A stretch of DNA of 10,000 nt from Chloroflexota bacterium (GTDB taxonomy: Bacteria > Chloroflexota > Anaerolineae > Anaerolineales > Villigracilaceae): the NCBI GenBank assembly GCA_020217065.1, contig JAIWOB010000031.1, forward strand, positions 1-10,000, given 5' to 3'. The notes under the pieces are model-generated. The model saw nothing but the letters and a program-made list of their open reading frames with translations, was not told the DNA's origin and ran no database searches. The position numbers and the translations under genes were made by a program. Positions 1-6,435 of the stretch are shown one piece after another; the first letter of the stretch is position 1; the number at the start of each line of letters is the position of its first letter.

Positions 1-2
1 TC

Positions 3-431
3 ACCGCCGCCCTCGTCTTAGGGCAGCAAGTGACCATCGCCCATGTCGGAGACAGCCGCGCCTATTCCATCTTCCCCGACGGCAGAATCGAGCTCATTAC
101 CCGCGACCATTCCCTCGTCAAACGTCTGGAAGAACTCGGTCACATCAGCAAGGACGAAGCCGCAAGTTTTCCCCATCGCAACGTGTTAATCCGCGCTTTG
201 GGGCAGGGCGAGGCGCTTGAAGCCGATATTTTTACCGTTCCCTTCCCGCAGGGCGGTTACCTGCTCTTATGCAGCGACGGGCTGTGGGGCGTGGTCAATG
301 AAAAAGACCTTTATCGTTTTATTTCCGAAGCGCCGAACCTGCACCGCGCCTGCCAGAGCATGGTCGAAGCCGCAAACGCCGCCGGCGGGCCGGATAACAT
401 CAGCGTCGTCTTAATGCAGATGATAGGATAG
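3..431 (+). CDS. PP2C-family Ser/Thr protein phosphatase, C-terminal part (5' end outside window)
   Basis: This is the C-terminal part, about 142 residues, of a PPM/PP2C-type metal-dependent phosphatase, which removes phosphate from Ser/Thr residues in the cytoplasm. The reading frame is already open at base 3, so the GTG at base 30 is an internal valine and not the start. Visible family motifs are GDSRAY (Asp codon at 51-53), RDHSLV with the following LEELG, CSDGLW (Asp at 276-278) and GGPDNIS (Asp at 393-395); the Asp residues are the expected metal ligands. The domain finishes at the normal family C-terminus, with no transmembrane tail. The stop codon lies 5 nt before the J-domain/VWA gene, so the two are very probably co-transcribed. 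The phosphatase should oppose a Ser/Thr kinase that is not in the window. The family call is secure; the substrate is unknown. Confidence 0.95.
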   Translation, partial: TAALVLGQQVTIAHVGDSRAYSIFPDGRIELITRDHSLVKRLEELGHISKDEAASFPHRNVLIRALGQGEALEADIFTVPFPQGGYLLLCSDGLWGVVNEKDLYRFISEAPNLHRACQSMVEAANAAGGPDNISVVLMQMIG

Positions 432-436
432 AGCCT

Positions 437-1918
437 ATGTCTCCGGGCAAAGCGGATTACTACGCTGTGTTGGGCGTTTTTCGAGACGCGTCGCAAGAGG
501 AAATCAAGCGCGCGTATTTCGAGGCTGCCCAGCGGCTTCACCCCGATAAGAACGTCGCGCCCGGCGAAACCGAGTTGTTCCTGGAGATTCAACAAGCCTA
601 CGAAGTTCTTTCAAACCCAAAGCGGCGCAGCCTGTATGACGCGACCCTGCCGCCTGAAATCGAAGCCAACCCTGTCGTAAAATATGAACTGACGTTCAGC
701 CGCCCCAATTTAGTGAAACTGCGCGAACCGCAGTTGCTTTACATGCTGCTCGAAGCGGGACCGCGCGAAGAAAAGGAAACGCTTCCCTCTCCGCCGCTCA
801 ATATTTGCCTTGTGCTGGACCGTTCGACCTCAATGCAGGGCGACAAGATGGACACGGTGAAAGCCACCGCCATTCAACTGCTTCGCAGCCTGCGCCCTGA
901 AGACATCTTCAGCGTAGTGGCGTTCAGCGATTTCGCCGAAGTCGTCATCCCTGCCGCCCTCAACGCCGATAAGAAGAAACAAGAAGGGCGCATCCAGATG
1001 ATTTATCCGTCGGGGGCGACCGAAATCTACAACGGTTTAAAAGCGGGCTATCAGGAAGTGCGCCGCACGGCGGACCCTTCGCGCGTCAATCATATCATCC
1101 TGTTGACCGACGGTCATACCTACGGCGACGAACAAGACTGCCTGCGCCTTGCCGAAGAGGCGGCTGCCCAGAATATCGGCATCAGCGGCATGGGCATCGG
1201 CAGCGATTGGAACGACATCTTTCTCGACGCGCTGGCTGCCAAGACGGGCGGCTCTTCCGCTTACATCTCAAACCCCAAGGATATTCAACGTCTGCTGGTT
1301 GAAAAATTCAACGCCCTCATCAGCGTCTACGCCGATGAAGTTCTTCTGGAATTTGAGCGGCGGGAAGATGTGCATATCAATTACGCCTTCCGCTTGCAGC
1401 CCGACGGCAGTTCCCTCCTTACGGACTCTCCCATGCGGCTGGGACCTATCCTGCGCGATACGCCTTTGCATGTCTTATTTGAACTTGTCGTCAATCCCTC
1501 CGCATTGCAGGCGGAAAAACTTTCCTTGCTGCAAGGCTCATTAAAGGTTTCGATTACCGCTCGTCCCACGCCCGTTCCTCCCATTCGCCTTAATATTGTT
1601 CGCGATGTCTGCGCCGACCCTTCGCCCGAGCCGCCCCCGACTCGAATCTTGAGCGCGCTTTCGCGCCTGACTTTGTACCGCATGCAAGAGCGCGCCCGCA
1701 ACGCGGCGGACGCCGGCCAATTCGATGTCGCCGCTCGTCAACTGCAAGCCTTGGCGACTCACCTGCTTTCTAAAGGCGAACATGACATGGCGAAAACCGC
1801 CCTTTTTGAAGCGGAACATCTGGAAAAAATGCACGCCTGGAGCGCAAGCGGCAACAAGGACGTAAAATATAAAACGCGCGCGCTTTTATTGGGTGGCTCG
1901 AAGGAGAATGCAAAATGA
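437..1918 (+). CDS. J-domain / von Willebrand A fusion protein
   Basis: A 493-residue cytoplasmic protein with no signal peptide. Residues about 7-68 form a J domain with the diagnostic HPD at 35-37, the motif by which DnaJ-type proteins stimulate Hsp70 ATPase. There is no Gly/Phe region or cysteine-rich zinc finger, so it is not a canonical DnaJ. Residues about 120-300 form a VWA domain with a complete metal-ion-dependent adhesion site: DRSTS with Asp128, Ser130 and Ser132, Thr195 in GATEIYNG, and Asp225 in LLTDG. A probable beta-rich segment follows (about 300-395). The C-terminus (about 405-470) is helical and TPR-like, with [20 protein letters not shown] as a clear helical hairpin. The start follows an AGGA-containing ribosome-binding site and lies 5 nt after the PP2C stop. 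The end overlaps the FHA gene by 4 nt (ATGA). A role as a protein-binding scaffold that recruits Hsp70 to a phospho-signalling complex is inference. The domain calls are strong. Confidence 0.93.
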   Translation: MSPGKADYYAVLGVFRDASQEEIKRAYFEAAQRLHPDKNVAPGETELFLEIQQAYEVLSNPKRRSLYDATLPPEIEANPVVKYELTFSRPNLVKLREPQLLYMLLEAGPREEKETLPSPPLNICLVLDRSTSMQGDKMDTVKATAIQLLRSLRPEDIFSVVAFSDFAEVVIPAALNADKKKQEGRIQMIYPSGATEIYNGLKAGYQEVRRTADPSRVNHIILLTDGHTYGDEQDCLRLAEEAAAQNIGISGMGIGSDWNDIFLDALAAKTGGSSAYISNPKDIQRLLVEKFNALISVYADEVLLEFERREDVHINYAFRLQPDGSSLLTDSPMRLGPILRDTPLHVLFELVVNPSALQAEKLSLLQGSLKVSITARPTPVPPIRLNIVRDVCADPSPEPPPTRILSALSRLTLYRMQERARNAADAGQFDVAARQLQALATHLLSKGEHDMAKTALFEAEHLEKMHAWSASGNKDVKYKTRALLLGGSKENAK

Positions 1919-2433
1919 TTATTTGCGCTAACTGTAAACATTCCAATATGGCGGGCGCCATGTTCTGCTCCGAATGCGGCGCCCAATTGGTAGGTAAAGA
2001 CACCCTGACCACTCAAAATATCTCCACCGACCAGTTCGATAAGGGTTTTGAACCGCTGCCCGAAAAAGAGTACGCGCGCCAGCCGTTCGACGGCGGCGGC
2101 GACGCTTGGGGCAGCCTCCACCTCCTCGATACCGGACAGGTGCTTCCGCTTTCGACGCGCAACGAATTTACGATGGGACGCGTCAGCGAAGGACAGCCCA
2201 TCATGCCCGATATTGACCTTTCTCCCTATCAAGCGTATGCGGCGGGGGTTTCCCGTCTCCATGCCGTCATCAAGCGCGACGCGGGGCGCGTCATTTTCAT
2301 TGACCTGGGGTCCGCCAACGGCACTTACATCAACGGCAAACGCCTGATACCCAACGTTGAACAGGTTATCAACCACGGCGATATTGTCGCGCTCGGTAAA
2401 TTAAAACTTCAGGTGCTTCTCAGAAACGCATAG
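1915..2433 (+). CDS. Zinc-ribbon and FHA-domain protein
   Basis: A 172-residue protein with two domains. The N-terminus is a short zinc ribbon with Cys4, Cys7, Cys18 and Cys21 (CANC, then CSEC after ten residues), of the type common at the start of bacterial signalling proteins. A linker of about 45 residues leads to a forkhead-associated (FHA) domain at about 65-172. Its core motifs are present: Gly88-Arg89, Ser113-Arg-Leu-His116, and Asn135-Gly-Thr with a second Asn140-Gly141. These are the residues that bind phospho-threonine peptides in the family. The start codon overlaps the stop of the J-domain/VWA gene, which suggests translational coupling and fixed stoichiometry. With PP2C two genes upstream, the set fits a Ser/Thr phosphorylation module in which this protein is the reader. 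The ligand is not known. Confidence 0.94.
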   Translation: MIICANCKHSNMAGAMFCSECGAQLVGKDTLTTQNISTDQFDKGFEPLPEKEYARQPFDGGGDAWGSLHLLDTGQVLPLSTRNEFTMGRVSEGQPIMPDIDLSPYQAYAAGVSRLHAVIKRDAGRVIFIDLGSANGTYINGKRLIPNVEQVINHGDIVALGKLKLQVLLRNA

Positions 2434-2453
2434 GAAAGGAAGTTCACTCGCTC

Positions 2454-2696
2454 ATGGCTTATTCTGTTATTCTGCATGTCACAGGCGAAACCGCCATCCT
2501 CGGAGAAGTTGAAGAACTGCCCAAGCCGACCGACGCGCTGATTACGATTTCCAATCCGCGCCAGCGCGACGGCAAGGATTTGCATTACATCAACAATAAC
2601 GTCGTCCGCGTGATTTGGCCCATCGCCAAGATTAATTTCATCGAAATCCTCGAAAGCACCGACGAAGAGAAAATCATCGGCTTTGTAAGGGAATAA
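2454..2696 (+). CDS. Small conserved-looking protein of unknown function (80 aa)
   Basis: I do not recognise this family. The protein is 80 residues, soluble, with no signal peptide, no cysteine and no transmembrane segment. Its pattern alternates hydrophobic and polar residues ([19 protein letters not shown], then [10 protein letters not shown], then [17 protein letters not shown]), which suggests a small all-beta barrel fold of SH3 or Sm-like type. That fold assignment is inference from pattern only. Coding status is supported by its place between two genes of the same operon, 20 nt after the FHA stop and 4 nt before the response regulator. A purine-rich AGGAAAGGAAG lies about 11 nt upstream of the ATG, and codon use resembles the neighbours. 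Its position suggests an accessory role in the same signalling unit. Confidence 0.85.
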   Translation: MAYSVILHVTGETAILGEVEELPKPTDALITISNPRQRDGKDLHYINNNVVRVIWPIAKINFIEILESTDEEKIIGFVRE

Positions 2697-2700
2697 GGCT

Positions 2701-3423
2701 ATGCCCGATAATATGGAACGCCGCCGTATTCTTGTCGTGGACGACGAAGAGCGCATGGTGCGCTTTATCCGCATGAATCTGGAACATGACGGGTTTCAGG
2801 TCAGCGAGGCGTTCAACGGCAAACAGGCGATTCAAAAACTGCGCGACGCGACCCCCGACCTGATTCTACTCGACGTGATGATGCCCGACCTCGACGGATT
2901 TGAAGTGCTGGAAACCGTCCGTGAAATTAGCAACGTGCCTGTCATCATGTTGACCGCCAAGGGCGAGGAAGACGACCGCGTGCGCGGACTCGAAGGCGGC
3001 GCGGACGACTACATTACCAAGCCGTTTAGCCCCCGCGAACTGGTCAGCCGCGTCAAAGCCGTTTTGCGCCGCACCGAAAGCGCCAGCGGCTCGATGCACG
3101 GTTTGCTTGAAATTGACAAACGCCTCAAAATTGATTTCGACCGCCGCGAAATATGGCTTGAAGGCAAACTCGTCAAACTGCGCCCCACCGAATACCGCCT
3201 GCTTTATCATCTGGTTCAAAATGCGGGTTGGGTGGTCTCCCACGACCAATTGTTGCAAAAGGTCTGGGGTTACGAATACCGCGACGAACCTCATTATGTC
3301 CGCCTTTACATTAATTACCTGCGTCAAAAACTGGAGAAGGACCCCGCCGACCCTAAATACATCCTGACTGAACGCGGCGTGGGGTACAGGTTCGTGGACT
3401 TCAAGCGAAATAAGGAACAGTGA
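2701..3423 (+). CDS. OmpR/PhoB-family response regulator
   Basis: A 240-residue two-domain transcription factor. The receiver domain (about 8-125) has the acidic pair Asp14-Asp15, phospho-acceptor Asp58 in [10 protein letters not shown], Thr85 and Lys107 (ITKPF), so it should be able to accept phosphate. The C-terminal domain (about 135-235) is a winged helix of the OmpR/PhoB type with [12 protein letters not shown], the recognition-helix region [14 protein letters not shown], and the terminal [11 protein letters not shown] hairpin. It should bind direct-repeat DNA as a dimer. The ATG lies 4 nt after the upstream stop; the in-frame ATG at residue 5 is an alternative start. No histidine kinase is adjacent: upstream lie the phospho-Ser/Thr genes and downstream a tiny membrane protein and a terminator. 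It may use a distant kinase or be influenced by the Ser/Thr system (inference). Target genes are unknown. Confidence 0.97.
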   Translation: MPDNMERRRILVVDDEERMVRFIRMNLEHDGFQVSEAFNGKQAIQKLRDATPDLILLDVMMPDLDGFEVLETVREISNVPVIMLTAKGEEDDRVRGLEGGADDYITKPFSPRELVSRVKAVLRRTESASGSMHGLLEIDKRLKIDFDRREIWLEGKLVKLRPTEYRLLYHLVQNAGWVVSHDQLLQKVWGYEYRDEPHYVRLYINYLRQKLEKDPADPKYILTERGVGYRFVDFKRNKEQ

Positions 3424-3426
3424 CCC

Positions 3427-3546
3427 ATGCCCGAACCAAAACCTGAGCGCAAATTAGCCGCCGCAGCAAAGTTGATTGCCGCTTGCCTTGTTTGTTTCGG
3501 CTTGATTTACGGCGTTGTTTCGCTGGCGGTGTTTGTGAGCGGGTAA
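3427..3546 (+). CDS. 39-residue single-pass membrane mini-protein
   Basis: A short reading frame, ATG at 3427 to TAA at 3546. The N-terminal 15 residues are charged and lysine-rich (MPEPKPERKLAAAAK). A hydrophobic stretch of about 22 residues follows (positions 16-38, with two cysteines at 20 and 23) and ends in VFVSG. This is the profile of a single transmembrane helix with the positive N-terminus in the cytoplasm. Coding status is supported by an AAGGAA ribosome-binding site at 3412-3417, spaced 9 nt from the ATG, by a gap of only 3 nt after the response regulator stop, and by the terminator that follows directly. It is the last gene of the operon. I do not recognise a family. It could be a small regulator of a membrane partner, but nothing in the sequence proves this. 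Confidence 0.7.
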   Translation: MPEPKPERKLAAAAKLIAACLVCFGLIYGVVSLAVFVSG

Positions 3547-3567
3547 ATTTTCTAACGAAACGAAAAT

Positions 3568-3604
3568 AAAACGCTTGCGTTTTTTTAACGCAGGCGTTTT
3601 AAAT
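3568..3604 (+). terminator. Intrinsic terminator closing the signalling operon
   Basis: A 14-bp stem (3568-3581 with 3587-3600) closes on a loop of five T. It contains one U-G wobble on the + strand and ends in A4/T4 flanks, so the U-run is partly inside the stem. It lies 21 nt after the last operon gene and separates the signalling operon from hsp20. Confidence 0.85.
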
Positions 3605-3648
3605 TATGGGCGTAAGAAAAATCAATTTCAATTCAAAAGGAGGCGTTT

Positions 3649-4092
3649 ATGTCAAACTTAACTCGTTGGGAACCCGCTCGTGAAATGATGACTCTGCGCG
3701 ACGCCATGGACCGCCTCTTTGATGAAGCCTTCACGCGCCCGTTCCGTCTTTATGACCGCGACCTGTCCATGCCGGCTGTGGACATGTACCAGACCGACAA
3801 CGAGGTCGTGGTGAAAGCCGCCATCCCCGGCGTCAAGGCGGATGAAGTCCAAATCAGCGTAACCGGCGACGTTCTTGTCATCAAGGGCGAGTCCAAAGAA
3901 AAGGAAGAGACCAAGCAAAAGGCTTACCACATTCGCGAACAGCGCTGGGGCATGTTCGAACGAACGCTTGCCCTGCCTACCGAAGTGGTTGCGGACAAAG
4001 CCAAAGCCGAGTTCGAAAACGGCATCCTGACCATCACCCTTCCCAAGGCTGAGGAAGTCAAACCCAAGACCATCGCCATCAAGACAAAGTAA
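3649..4092 (+). CDS. Small heat-shock protein, Hsp20/alpha-crystallin family
   Basis: A 147-residue ATP-independent holdase chaperone that binds unfolding proteins in the cytoplasm and forms large oligomers. A variable N-terminal arm of about 40 residues contains the usual amphipathic start (REMMTLRDAMDRLFDEAF). The alpha-crystallin domain spans about 41-135 and includes VDMYQTDNEVVVKAAIPGVK and the family signature EFENGILTITLPK at 121-133. The C-terminus carries the IxI motif (Ile142-Ala-Ile144) that links subunits. The start is fixed by a near-perfect Shine-Dalgarno sequence AAAAGGAGG at 3635-3643, 5 nt before the ATG. The gene stands alone between terminators on both sides. No CIRCE inverted repeat of the HrcA type and no clear promoter could be picked out in the short upstream gap. 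Confidence 0.98.
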   Translation: MSNLTRWEPAREMMTLRDAMDRLFDEAFTRPFRLYDRDLSMPAVDMYQTDNEVVVKAAIPGVKADEVQISVTGDVLVIKGESKEKEETKQKAYHIREQRWGMFERTLALPTEVVADKAKAEFENGILTITLPKAEEVKPKTIAIKTK

Positions 4093-4104
4093 AATTTCAC
4101 CTTC

Positions 4105-4143
4105 AAAAGAAGCCGCGCCGGAAGGCGGCGGCTTCTTTTTTTT
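4105..4143 (+). terminator. Intrinsic terminator after hsp20
   Basis: A GC-rich hairpin 12 nt after the hsp20 stop. The outer stem pairs GAAGCCGC with GCGGCTTC and is extended by AAAA/TTTT. The inner 3-bp stem GCC/GGC closes a GGAA tetraloop, with one bulged G between the two stems. It is followed by a run of eight T (4136-4143), a classical factor-independent terminator. Confidence 0.93.
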
Positions 4144-4147
4144 GCGC

Positions 4148-4190
4148 TGCGCGCCGGCTCAAAAGAGTGGGCTGCGGCGCGCGATTTTTT
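4148..4190 (+). terminator. Second terminator-like hairpin in tandem
   Basis: GCGCGCC at 4149-4155 pairs with GGCGCGC at 4176-4182, extended by G4156-C4175 and a U-G pair outside. The loop contains its own small hairpin, CTC-AAAA-GAG. Six T follow (4185-4190). It starts directly after the hsp20 terminator, so it is probably a back-up terminator. Alternatively the pairing is incidental in GC-rich intergenic DNA. Confidence 0.55.
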
Positions 4191-4250
4191 GCCGCCGTGA
4201 AAAGTTGCAAACGCTGCGGCGCAAACTTAAATCGGCAATTAAGTTTTGTT

Positions 4251-4278
4251 TTTACTGCGGCGGCGAAAGGGGTAAAAT
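4251..4278 (+). promoter_or_regulatory. Candidate promoter for the deaminase gene
   Basis: The -10 candidate TAAAAT (4273-4278) is preceded by GGGG. A weak -35 candidate TTTACT lies at 4251-4256 with a 16-nt spacer. The element lies 70 nt before the start codon and downstream of two terminators, where a promoter is needed. The GGGGTA.AATTC context is the same as at the stronger promoter before rpmH. Confidence 0.5.
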
Positions 4279-4348
4279 TCAAAGAGCGTAGACGGCGGCT
4301 TGTTGAATATTTCCGCGAGTTCATCGTCCGCCGTCAGAAAGGCTTCCA

Positions 4349-5365
4349 ATGAAAAACTTCGACCCGAAGTATAACGACATCCCCAAGACCGAAATTCATT
4401 GCCACCTTGAGGGCGCAATTCGCACGCAGACTATCATTGACGTAGCGCGTGAATACAACTTGAAACTGCCCGCTTATGAGGTCTCCGAACTCAACAAGCG
4501 CGTCAAAATCCTTCATCAGATGCGCGACCTGCAAGCCGTCCTTGAAGCCTTCTCAATTTTCCAGAACGCCATCGCCTCGCCGGCGGTGGTGGAGCGCATT
4601 GCATGGGAATTGTTTGAAGATTCGGCGCGGCAGAACGTTAAGTTGTTTGAAGTCCGCTTTTCGCCCGATTGGGCGTTCCACACTCACAACCTCGATTGGG
4701 ATGAGGCGCTCGAAGCGATTCTGCGGGCGAAGGAACGCGCCGAAAAGGAATTCGACATGGCGATTGGTCTGATTGCCATTACTTCGCGCGGCATGGGCGC
4801 GGACTCCTGCGTCCGAACGGTAGACTGGGCGATTCGCAACCGCCGTTATATTCAGGCGGTTGACCTCGCCGACGGGGAACTGCTTTACCCCATGCAGGAT
4901 TTTGTCAAACCGATTTTAAAGGCGAAAGACGCGGGATTGAAGGTGACGATTCATTCCGGCGAAGATACCCCCGCCTCGGCGGTCTGGGACACCGTCCACG
5001 CCTTCCAGCCTGACCGCATTGGACACGGCATCCACAGTATCGAGGATATGAAGGTGGTGGATTTGCTGCGCGAGCGCGGCGTCACCCTTGAAGTGAACCC
5101 GTGGAGCAATTACCTGACCAATTCGACGCCGGCGATTGAAGCGCATCCGCTCAAAAAATTGTTCGACCTCGGCGTGCGCGTCACCATTAATTCGGACGAC
5201 CCCGAAGCGCTGGAGACCAACGTCAATAACGAGTACCGCATCGCCCATGAAATCCTCGGCATGAGCATGGACGATATTGCCCTTTGCAATCGCTTTGCCT
5301 TTGAAGCCTCGTTCATTGAGCCTGACGCCAAACAAAGGATTTGGAATAAGTATTTTCGCGCATGA
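4349..5365 (+). CDS. add: Adenosine-deaminase-family aminohydrolase
   Basis: A 338-residue cytoplasmic TIM-barrel enzyme of the metal-dependent adenosine/AMP deaminase family. It is expected to hydrolyse an amino group from a purine nucleoside (adenosine to inosine in the type enzyme) in purine salvage. Zinc ligands and catalytic residues are visible in order: His17 and His19 in EIHCHLEG, His202 and Glu205 in HSGED, His226 in DRIGHG, and Asp283-Asp284 in NSDDP. Length matches bacterial Add (about 330-350). Two substrate-region motifs depart from what I expect for classical adenosine deaminases: DLADGE at 172-177 instead of DLAGDE-like, and NPWSN at 250-254 instead of CPTSN-like. The true substrate could therefore be another 6-aminopurine compound such as aminofutalosine. 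GAAAGG lies 6 nt before the ATG. The gene appears monocistronic. Family confidence is high; the exact substrate is moderate. Confidence 0.93.
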   Translation: MKNFDPKYNDIPKTEIHCHLEGAIRTQTIIDVAREYNLKLPAYEVSELNKRVKILHQMRDLQAVLEAFSIFQNAIASPAVVERIAWELFEDSARQNVKLFEVRFSPDWAFHTHNLDWDEALEAILRAKERAEKEFDMAIGLIAITSRGMGADSCVRTVDWAIRNRRYIQAVDLADGELLYPMQDFVKPILKAKDAGLKVTIHSGEDTPASAVWDTVHAFQPDRIGHGIHSIEDMKVVDLLRERGVTLEVNPWSNYLTNSTPAIEAHPLKKLFDLGVRVTINSDDPEALETNVNNEYRIAHEILGMSMDDIALCNRFAFEASFIEPDAKQRIWNKYFRA

Positions 5366-5432
5366 GGCTTAACGGCGCGTCTCCTCGACGCTTCAAAATC
5401 GAAACGCGTTTGCCGCGCTTCAAAAATTGAAA

Positions 5433-5462
5433 TTGACCGAATCAAAACCATTGGGGTATAAT
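5433..5462 (+). promoter_or_regulatory. Sigma70-type promoter of the rpmH operon
   Basis: TTGACC (-35) at 5433-5438 and a consensus TATAAT (-10) at 5457-5462 are separated by 18 nt. GGGG precedes the -10 box. Transcription would start near 5469, giving a 5' leader of about 68 nt before rpmH. The leader contains only a weak 5-bp hairpin (GTTCC with GGGAC, around 5485-5502), and I see no recognisable riboswitch. Confidence 0.82.
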
Positions 5463-5536
5463 TCCGCGCCACAATTTGACAGCCTGTTCCCCGCAGAGGG
5501 ACTTGCAATTATCTTTTACAAAGGAAGTAGCCTCGC

Positions 5537-5707
5537 ATGACCAAAAGAACGTATCAGCCCAAAATTCGCCGCCGCGTGCGGGTGCATGGCTTTAGAAGCC
5601 GCATGTCCACCGCCGACGGGCGCAATGTGTTGAAGCGCCGCCGCTTGCGCGGTCGTCATCAGTTGACGGTGCGCTCCAACGAACACGTTAAAAAAGTCCG
5701 CTGGTAG
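5537..5707 (+). CDS. rpmH: 50S ribosomal protein L34
   Basis: A 56-residue, very basic protein that belongs to the large ribosomal subunit. The start [20 protein letters not shown] and the following [23 protein letters not shown] match the L34 family over its whole length. L34 is usually 44-47 residues. This one carries a C-terminal extension of about 10 residues ([12 protein letters not shown] region), which longer L34 proteins in some lineages also have. AAAGGAAG at 5519-5526 serves as ribosome-binding site, 10 nt upstream of the ATG. It is the first gene after the promoter and heads the conserved rpmH-rnpA-yidD-yidC-jag order. Confidence 0.98.
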   Translation: MTKRTYQPKIRRRVRVHGFRSRMSTADGRNVLKRRRLRGRHQLTVRSNEHVKKVRW

Positions 5708-5708
5708 G

Positions 5709-5734
5709 TCTCTGTTCTTTTTGCAGAGATTTTT
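5709..5734 (+). terminator. Small terminator-like hairpin between rpmH and rnpA
   Basis: TCTCTG (5709-5714) pairs with CAGAGA (5724-5729), with a possible extra U-G pair and a T-rich loop, followed by five T (5730-5734). It starts one base after the rpmH stop and ends 4 nt before the rnpA ribosome-binding site (GAGG at 5738-5741). The stem is short, so termination would be partial. This fits lowering rnpA relative to rpmH. Confidence 0.55.
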
Positions 5735-5746
5735 ATCGAGGTACGG

Positions 5747-6100
5747 GTGCAGCGCAAGTTTCGACTGACCCGGTCTGAAGATTTCAAGCGGGTGCGGCAG
5801 AGCGGCAAGTCTTATGCCCACCCGCTTCTTGTGTTGGTGACGTCTTCTTCCCCGTCCTCGTCGCGGAATGTGCGCGTGGGCGTCGCGGCGGGAAAGTCGG
5901 CGGGGGGCGCCGTTCAACGCAATCGCGCCAAGCGCCTGCTGCGCGAAGCGGCTCGTTCCTGTTTGGACAGGCTGTCTCCCGGCTTTGACCTTATCTTGAT
6001 AGCCCGCCCGCCTCTCGTGAAAGCCACTCTGCAAGAAACCCGCGCCGCATTGGAGAATTTGCTGCGGCGCGCCAAAATCCTCCCCTCGGATGAATCCTGA
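5747..6100 (+). CDS. rnpA: Ribonuclease P protein component
   Basis: A 117-residue basic protein that binds RNase P RNA and assists 5' maturation of pre-tRNA. The start is GTG, supported by GAGG at 5738-5741 with a 5-nt spacer and by alignment of the opening [19 protein letters not shown] with the family. The central beta strand [17 protein letters not shown] leads into the diagnostic RNR motif (Arg58-Asn59-Arg60, then [10 protein letters not shown]), which contacts the catalytic RNA. Length is normal (110-125). Its 3' end overlaps the yidD start by 11 nt, as is common in this cluster. Expression is probably set below rpmH by the preceding hairpin. Confidence 0.97.
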   Translation: MQRKFRLTRSEDFKRVRQSGKSYAHPLLVLVTSSSPSSSRNVRVGVAAGKSAGGAVQRNRAKRLLREAARSCLDRLSPGFDLILIARPPLVKATLQETRAALENLLRRAKILPSDES

Positions 6101-6386
6101 ACGCGAATTCCATCTTCACGATTACCCTGACGAGCCGCGTCTGCGGGACCTGCCGCGCACGTTGGGTAATCTGCCGCGCATCCTTGCGCTGGCGTTGATT
6201 CGTTTCTATCAAATGGCAATCTCGCCGGGGCTGCCCGCCAATACCTGTCGCTTTTATCCGTCGTGTTCTCATTACGGTTATCAGGCTGTCTATAAATACG
6301 GCGCGCTGAAAGGGTCATGGATGGCGGCGTGGCGCGTTTTGCGCTGCAATCCATTCAATCCCGGCGGATACGACCCTGTCCCTTAG
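6090..6386 (+). CDS. yidD: Membrane protein insertion efficiency factor YidD
   Basis: A 98-residue protein of the YidD (COG0759) family, a peripheral inner-membrane factor thought to assist YidC-dependent insertion. The family core runs from about residue 35. It contains an amphipathic helix ([15 protein letters not shown]) and then [40 protein letters not shown], with cysteines at 53, 59 and 86. YidD proteins are typically 70-85 residues. Here an additional N-terminal segment of about 30 polar residues ([20 protein letters not shown]) lies in the overlap with rnpA. No in-frame ATG closer to the core gives a full family domain, so the upstream ATG is preferred. Confidence 0.95.
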   Translation: MNPEREFHLHDYPDEPRLRDLPRTLGNLPRILALALIRFYQMAISPGLPANTCRFYPSCSHYGYQAVYKYGALKGSWMAAWRVLRCNPFNPGGYDPVP

Positions 6387-6435
6387 CGGCTTTCTTGTCC
6401 GGCGCGCTTGTTGTGACACAAGGAGAAAAAACAAC

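Noticed and set aside
1759..2376. A 205-codon - strand frame opposite the J/VWA end and the FHA gene
   Set aside because: It lies antisense to two genes with clear domains, spans their junction, and its translation resembles no protein family. It is a mirror effect of biased codon use.
3601..3648. Heat-shock control element (CIRCE) or RNA thermometer before hsp20
   Set aside because: No TTAGCACTC/GAGTGCTAA repeat is present, and I saw no stem covering the strong ribosome-binding site.
4167..4352. A 61-codon + strand reading frame whose translation contains CKRCGANL, resembling a zinc-ribbon fragment
   Set aside because: It overlaps the second terminator hairpin and the candidate promoter, and overlaps the deaminase start. 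It has no ribosome-binding site, only one CxxC and a low-complexity basic tail. Chance frame in GC-rich intergenic DNA.
4916..5335. A 139-codon - strand frame inside the deaminase gene
   Set aside because: Antisense shadow of a strongly conserved coding region, with no ribosome-binding site or family motif.
5476..5512. Second promoter in the rpmH leader, starting from TTGACA at 5476-5481
   Set aside because: The only AT-rich -10 candidate (AATTAT near 5507) is about 25 nt away, too far for sigma70. The promoter at 5433-5462 explains the gene.
5366..5536. Possible chromosome origin, because rpmH is often next to dnaA and oriC
   Set aside because: No TTATCCACA-type DnaA boxes are visible, there is no AT-rich unwinding region, and the neighbour is a deaminase gene, not dnaA.
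5516..6034. A 172-codon - strand frame across rpmH and rnpA
   Set aside because: It is opposite two recognised genes and the hairpin between them. The arginine- and histidine-rich translation is a by-product of basic proteins on the other strand.
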